Below the pieces are notes generated by a model. It did no database searches. It was not told the origin of the DNA and saw only the letters and a list, made by a program, of their open reading frames with translations. This document shows, one piece after another, positions 33,057 to 35,857 of a stretch of 35,857 bases of DNA; positions within the stretch are counted from its first letter, which is position 1, and each line of letters starts with the position of its first letter. Made by a program: the position numbers and the translations under genes. Source of the DNA: a virus; the IMG/VR virus record IMGVR_UViG_3300031612_000028, positions 1 through 35,857 of that record; one strand, written 5' to 3'.

Positions 33057-33497
33057 ATGAGCAGTAAAGAAACTAATCCTAAAGATGCCATTGCTATTAA
33101 GAAACCTAGATTCCATTCAGGTATGCCGGCAAACGTAACTCGTGAAGTGAGTGTTGGCCTTATGGAAGGTAGTATGAAGTATGGACGACATAACTACCGA
33201 GTAGCCGGTGTTCGAGCTAGTGTCTACATAGATGCTACTATGGGCCACTTACTAGACTATTGGGAAGGCCAGGATATCGATCCAGATAGTAACCTTCATC
33301 ATATTACTAAAGCTATTGCATCATTATACGTATTGCGTGATGCACAGATGCGTGATATGTGTGAAGATGATCGTCCGCCTAAATCCGATGTTGAAGGGGA
33401 TAAGGAACGATTACAGGTAATAGTAGATCAACTGTTTAAGAAGTATCCTAATCCAGCCCCAGCTTATGTAGATGGGGATACAAATCTACGAAAGTAG
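33057..33497 (+). CDS. dATP/dGTP diphosphohydrolase-like protein (DUF5664 / MazZ-type N-terminal family)
   Basis: Likely a nucleotide pyrophosphohydrolase acting on purine dNTPs. The 146-aa protein matches, from memory, the phage family PF18909 (dGTP_diPhyd_N), which includes the MazZ enzyme of Z-genome phages. Signature residues: NPKDAI at the N-terminus, LMEGSMKYGRHNY (Glu37, Lys41-Tyr-Gly43), ATMGHLLDYWEGQDID with His64 and a Trp-Glu-Gly-x-Asp run, then HHITKAIASL (His81/82) and a C-terminal acidic stretch. AAGGA lies 7 bases before the ATG. No PurZ or DatZ accompanies it in the window, so it may serve general pool control or host DNA recycling rather than 2-aminoadenine synthesis. Confidence 0.7.
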   Translation: MSSKETNPKDAIAIKKPRFHSGMPANVTREVSVGLMEGSMKYGRHNYRVAGVRASVYIDATMGHLLDYWEGQDIDPDSNLHHITKAIASLYVLRDAQMRDMCEDDRPPKSDVEGDKERLQVIVDQLFKKYPNPAPAYVDGDTNLRK

Positions 33498-33509
33498 ACT
33501 ACATAACGT

Positions 33510-33743
33510 ATGGATTTACAAAACTTTAAAGTAGCATTGGTACAAGGGGTTATAGTATTAGTTCCTACATATACTATGGCCTTCTTAACTGATAAAATGG
33601 TCTGGACAATCCCTATGCTTGCTGCATCTGGATTTATAGCTGCTAGTCTTAAAAAAGATGATACTGACCGTAAGGTTGATGATGATGGAATGAGAAAAGA
33701 TAATGAATCTGGACATCACCATCCTGATCTAGAAGATGGATAA
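33510..33743 (+). CDS. Small membrane protein, 77 aa
   Basis: Two hydrophobic segments (about 8-25, VALVQGVIVLVPTYTMAF, and 32-47, WTIPMLAASGFIAASL), then a charged Lys/Asp tail ending in His-His-His-Pro and Asp/Glu, indicate an inner-membrane hairpin with a cytosolic tail. The ribosome site is weak (GAAAG about 18 bases upstream); no better start exists in the frame. It sits 12 bases after the diphosphohydrolase-like gene, so the two are probably co-transcribed. Function unknown; small membrane proteins of this kind act in lysis control or exclusion of other phages. Confidence 0.55.
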   Translation: MDLQNFKVALVQGVIVLVPTYTMAFLTDKMVWTIPMLAASGFIAASLKKDDTDRKVDDDGMRKDNESGHHHPDLEDG

Positions 33744-33753
33744 TAGCTTAATA

Positions 33754-33881
33754 CTCTGGGGCGCACCTGTGTAATCTCCTTCATGCTTGTGTGGTGAGTA
33801 CAGGCATACTACCCTGTAATGCTTTCTGGGCTTCTGACCCCAAGTAATCAACAGAACCAGAGCGTTAAAAACTTAGGTGCG
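33754..33881 (+). ncRNA. Candidate structured, possibly pseudoknotted RNA
   Basis: In the gap after the plus-strand island (33744-33975), CTCTGG 33754-33759 can pair with CCAGAG 33857-33862, and CGCACCT 33762-33768 with AGGTGCG 33875-33881. These two stems interleave, which defines a pseudoknot. Between them TACAGG 33799-33804 pairs with CCTGTA 33813-33818; an alternative is GGT-AGTA with TACT-ACC in the same place. There is no open frame of gene quality. The terminator at 33927 follows, so this would be the 3' part of the island transcript or a separate RNA. Pairings were found by eye and no known family was recognised. Confidence 0.4.
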
Positions 33882-33926
33882 GGCAACTTTCATTAAGTTA
33901 AATTACAGGAACTCACAGAAGGAAGG

Positions 33927-33965
33927 AACGGCCTACATTGAAATAACTCAGTGTAGGCCGTTTTA
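33927..33965. terminator. Bidirectional Rho-independent terminator
   Basis: AACGGCCTACA 33927-33937 pairs perfectly with TGTAGGCCGTT 33952-33962 around a 14-base loop. A T run (TTTT at 33961-33964) follows on the plus strand, and the reverse side is weaker in U but still usable. It lies between the plus-strand island and the convergent lysis cassette, whose endolysin stop is at 33976, so it would end transcripts from both sides. This is the strongest terminator in the window. Confidence 0.88.
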
Positions 33966-33975
33966 ATACAATGGG

Positions 33976-34350
33976 TTAATATCCCCACATAACCCGAGGA
34001 GTCTTGTTGACGTCTATATCAACATGCAACACTAGCTGACCCCCCATTTTCCCATACCCAATACGGTGAAACTTCTTAGTTGCAAATATAGCTTCCATTA
34101 TATCGTAAGCATAAGAAGAACTAGGAATAGCAATATCTGCTGCCCAGCCTTGTACGTGGCTAGAGGTATTTACGCCACCAACGGCCTTATTATGCTCTTC
34201 ACATCTATAACCAGAAGTTATAGACATAGGCTCTTCTAGAGAAGTTCTAACTTCTTGCAAAGCGTGAAGTAGCTCGATCTTTGTTTCATTCATTCCACAT
34301 CCACATGAACAACCAAACTCTGCGAGACTAAAATTAGCGGTTCCTGCCAT
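33976..34350 (-). CDS. Endolysin: M15-family peptidase (L-Ala-D-Glu or D-Ala-D-Ala type)
   Basis: Cuts peptide cross-links of peptidoglycan at the end of infection. The 124-aa protein is the Peptidase_M15_3 type found as endolysin in many phages. It shows FSLAEFGCSCGCG near the start (the Cys-rich segment common to this family), then SGYRCEEHNKAVGG, SSHVQGWAADI with His65 and Asp72 as zinc ligands, and VLHVDID with His109 as the third. AAGGAGG lies 6 bases before the ATG. There is no signal peptide, so a holin must release it. The neighbouring holin- and spanin-like genes make a standard lysis group. The exact bond cut is not visible. Confidence 0.9.
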   Translation of the reverse strand: MAGTANFSLAEFGCSCGCGMNETKIELLHALQEVRTSLEEPMSITSGYRCEEHNKAVGGVNTSSHVQGWAADIAIPSSSYAYDIMEAIFATKKFHRIGYGKMGGQLVLHVDIDVNKTPRVMWGY

Positions 34351-34361
34351 TCCATACCTCC

Positions 34362-34859
34362 TTATTGTACACGTTTTCTAGTCTTTTTCTTTTTAGGCTT
34401 GTTTACTGGTGGTTTAGTAGGTGGTTTACCATAAGCTCCTGCTATATTAGCCATCTCGTATACTCCTGTTAGTTTACGGCGATTCTTTATATGAGCTGAT
34501 TCAATAGCATCTTTACTCTGTCCAAAATAGGCAACAGCTAGATGCTCTTTAATCATCTGTTTATTCAAGTTGATCTTATCAACTATGATCTCACCAAGTA
34601 TTCTACCAAACTTACCCTTCTTATCTAAATAGGTCCTAAGCGTAATGTAAGAGCCCTTAGCACATCTATCCTTTAAGAACTGTGCTGATAGCTTACCGTA
34701 GAACTTCTCCTCTTTATCCCTAGTTCTAGACTCCGGTGTATCAATACCAAACAGTCTTATCCTCTGTTTAGAGAGGATAATGCTAAATCCTAGATCTATA
34801 TCTACATCAATAGTATCTCCATCAATTACTTTAACTACTTTTGCTTGATATTCATTCAT
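34362..34859 (-). CDS. Staphylococcal nuclease (SNase/TNase) homologue
   Basis: Calcium-dependent DNA/RNA nuclease of the thermonuclease family, 165 aa from the ATG at 34859. Visible: VKVIDGDTIDVDIDLG (acidic metal site), IRLFGIDTPE giving Arg35, Asp40 and Glu43, FGRILGEI giving Arg86, and a basic Pro/Lys-rich tail (PPTKPPVNKPKKKKTRKR). This matches the catalytic residues of the family. The frame also extends upstream to a GTG at 34895, but the ATG overlapping the spanin stop (ATGAATGA) with GAGGA upstream is the better start. No secretion signal. It lies between spanin and endolysin genes. It may degrade host DNA or RNA, or lower viscosity on release. The specific role is inferred. Confidence 0.85.
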   Translation of the reverse strand: MNEYQAKVVKVIDGDTIDVDIDLGFSIILSKQRIRLFGIDTPESRTRDKEEKFYGKLSAQFLKDRCAKGSYITLRTYLDKKGKFGRILGEIIVDKINLNKQMIKEHLAVAYFGQSKDAIESAHIKNRRKLTGVYEMANIAGAYGKPPTKPPVNKPKKKKTRKRVQ

Positions 34860-35166
34860 CTGGAGTAGTGTCCTCAGTATCTTTTTTAGGTTCACATACT
34901 TCTTTATAGATATCGTTATTTCTAGCTACTTTAGATAGATCCGTAATAACTATTTTAGGCGGATTATTATCTGTAAGCCATTGCTTAGTAGCAGGATCTA
35001 ACTTAATCTCTTCATACCAGGCACATTCTTTAGAGTAATATGTATCCGCGTTGTATAGCCCTAATGCAAAGTTAGCTGTTGGAGCTACTAACTCACCCAC
35101 CATACTACAGGCCGTCAAGGACATCAGGCATAGTGTTACGAACCCTAACTTTAGCTTTGGCTTCAT
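34852..35166 (-). CDS. Outer-membrane spanin-like lipoprotein (Rz1-type)
   Basis: Starts at 35166 (ATG with GGAG about 10 bases upstream), giving 104 aa. A signal peptide with a basic front (MKPKLKL), a hydrophobic core and a lipobox LTAC with Cys20 identify a lipoprotein, to be acylated and sorted to the outer membrane or periplasmic face. The mature part is 84 aa with paired cysteines (ECAWYEE, KEVCEPK) and a conserved-looking KQWLTDNNPPKIVI segment seen in phage lysis lipoproteins. The first 62 bases overlap the 3' end of the holin-like gene, as Rz/Rz1 genes often overlap. A longer frame upstream to 35232 lacks good features. No separate inner spanin was recognised; the XhlA-like gene is a weak candidate. 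Confidence 0.7.
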   Translation of the reverse strand: MKPKLKLGFVTLCLMSLTACSMVGELVAPTANFALGLYNADTYYSKECAWYEEIKLDPATKQWLTDNNPPKIVITDLSKVARNNDIYKEVCEPKKDTEDTTPDE

Positions 35167-35392
35167 CGATCTCTTTCTCCACATCTGCACTTGCGGCCAT
35201 CCCTTTAGGATGATTAATGTTATTAAATACATTACCAGCTAGCCAGTTAAATATAGGCCATACGGTTCCTAGTACAGGTATCTTCTGTACAAACTTATCA
35301 GGCAAAGCTCCGGTGAGTGCTGTGAACACAAGCACTACTTGTCCTGCTATTTCAAACCATCCTTGTCCTTCAAACATTGCAGCTATATCCAT
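35105..35392 (-). CDS. Holin-like small membrane protein, 95 aa
   Basis: Two hydrophobic segments (about 12-30, WFEIAGQVVLVFTALTGAL, and 38-56, IPVLGTVWPIFNWLAG) with a charged, helical C-terminal tail (EKEIDEAKAKVRVR) resemble a class II holin that would open the inner membrane for the endolysin. AAAGGAG lies 6 bases before the ATG. It lies between the XhlA-like gene and the spanin lipoprotein gene, and its last 62 bases overlap the latter. It could instead be an antiholin or another membrane protein of the cassette. Holin function is inferred from topology and position. Confidence 0.6.
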   Translation of the reverse strand: MDIAAMFEGQGWFEIAGQVVLVFTALTGALPDKFVQKIPVLGTVWPIFNWLAGNVFNNINHPKGMAASADVEKEIDEAKAKVRVRNTMPDVLDGL

Positions 35393-35402
35393 AATTACTC
35401 CT

Positions 35403-35654
35403 TTATTTGTGTAGTCCTACCCAAGCGAATACCGCAGTAACAGTGGTAAGTAGCATAAACCACATCTTATGTGCCGTAGATTGGGCTGTTTTTAGATTAC
35501 GAACTTCCCCTACCAAGCCGTTCATCTTATTTTCGCCTCTCAGAATTGTCTCATGATCGTGAATATCACCAATGACATGCTGTAATCTTTCATTTACTAT
35601 CTTAATATCCGTATGCATTGCTGTTAGTTTGTCGAGTACAACCTGGTCATTCAT
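35403..35654 (-). CDS. XhlA-like membrane-anchored coiled-coil protein, 83 aa
   Basis: The first ~60 residues form amphipathic coiled-coil helices (LDKLTAMHTDIKIVNERLQH, then NGLVGEVRNLKTAQS). A single C-terminal hydrophobic segment follows (MWFMLLTTVTAVFAWVGL, about 64-81). This coiled coil plus C-terminal anchor is the layout of XhlA-type holin accessories and of some inner spanins. AAGG lies about 11 bases before the ATG. The gene starts two bases before the stop of the truncated upstream gene in the transcript. Probably acts with the holin at the inner membrane. Specific role uncertain. Confidence 0.55.
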   Translation of the reverse strand: MNDQVVLDKLTAMHTDIKIVNERLQHVIGDIHDHETILRGENKMNGLVGEVRNLKTAQSTAHKMWFMLLTTVTAVFAWVGLHK

Positions 35655-35656
35655 CG

Positions 35657-35857
35657 TTATTTTACCTTATCATCAGGGTTTCTACCGATTCTCCGTTCAT
35701 CTGGAGCTAACCCATACCGTACTCTGATCATGGTATCAAGACGAATTAGATCTGATTGAGCTACAGTAGTCTTATCTATCAAAGCAATAACAATTCCTTT
35801 TAAATCCTTAATATCAGCTTCTGTCTGTGCCTGTGCTTCAGTTATCTTCTCAACTAT
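35657..35857 (-). CDS. C-terminal 66 residues of a coiled-coil protein, cut by the window edge
   Basis: A frame open from the right edge to TAA at 35659-35657. It begins IVEKITEAQAQTEADIKDLK, a coiled coil, then continues through a second helix (LIRLDTMIRVRYG) and ends RRIGRNPDDKVK. Heptad repeats are clear. The start lies beyond the window. The stop is two bases before the XhlA-like start, so it belongs to the same transcript. It may be a tail-fibre or virion-associated protein's end, or another small lysis-cluster coiled coil. Function cannot be assigned. Confidence 0.6.
   Translation of the reverse strand: MVEKITEAQAQTEADIKDLKGIVIALIDKTTVAQSDLIRLDTMIRVRYGLAPDERRIGRNPDDKVK

Noticed and set aside
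33057-33497. Evidence that the phage has a 2-aminoadenine (Z) genome
   Set aside because: Only one enzyme of a MazZ-like family is present; no PurZ, DatZ or DpoZ is visible in this window.
34893-34895. Upstream GTG start for the SNase gene
   Set aside because: It adds 12 residues (MNLKKILRTLLQ) without a signal peptide or ribosome site; the ATG at 34859 has GAGGA upstream and the usual ATGA overlap.
1-35857. CRISPR arrays, insertion sequences, integrase, attachment sites
   Set aside because: No regularly spaced repeats, transposase motifs or integrase motifs were found; the layout is that of a lytic phage.

Overview
The window is part of the genome of a tailed double-stranded DNA phage related to the N4 group (Schitoviridae-like). 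The strongest evidence is a 3,629-residue minus-strand protein carrying all the catalytic motifs of a single-subunit, T7/N4-type RNA polymerase. Their spacing is almost the same as I recall for the N4 virion RNA polymerase (vRNAP). Around it, in N4-like order, lie putative internal virion proteins, an N4-type major capsid protein, a scaffold-like protein and a portal protein. The sequence is A+T-rich by eye. Nothing in it fixes the host beyond Gram-negative, which the spanin-type lipoprotein suggests.

Region 1 (1-8658, plus strand) is a tightly packed replication, recombination and nucleotide block. It runs: the last codons of an SF1 helicase, a RecB/Cas4-like nuclease, a primase with an N-terminal P-loop ATPase, a Sak4-like RecA-fold ATPase, dCMP deaminase, a probable single-stranded DNA-binding protein and a RuvC-like resolvase. 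Small unknown proteins lie between them. Many junctions are ATGA or TAATG overlaps. Three short untranslated gaps (1476-1577, 4589-4685, 5594-5887) can fold into strong RNA structures, and the third ends in a terminator-like hairpin.

Region 2 (8655-32947, minus strand, read right to left) is the virion block. In transcription order it holds an acyl carrier protein, a beta-ketoacyl synthase, a 116-residue unknown, portal, a small unknown, scaffold-like protein, major capsid protein, two small virion candidates, a 924-residue membrane-type virion protein, two probable internal virion proteins and the vRNAP. It meets region 1 tail to tail, and the two terminal genes share one palindromic TTAA as stop codon.

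Region 3 (33057-33743, plus strand) is a two-gene island: a dATP/dGTP diphosphohydrolase-like protein and a small membrane protein. A structured, possibly pseudoknotted stretch and a strong bidirectional terminator follow it.

Region 4 (33976-35857, minus strand) is a lysis cassette: a coiled-coil gene cut by the window edge, an XhlA-like protein, a holin-like protein, an outer-spanin-like lipoprotein overlapping the holin gene, a staphylococcal-nuclease homologue and an M15 peptidase endolysin.

The most unusual item is the ACP plus beta-ketoacyl synthase pair (31596-32947). The synthase keeps the Cys-His-His triad and the Lys, and the carrier keeps the Asp-Ser-Leu attachment motif. The two genes overlap each other and sit directly upstream of the portal gene, which suggests an acyl-chain reaction tied to late infection or virion assembly.
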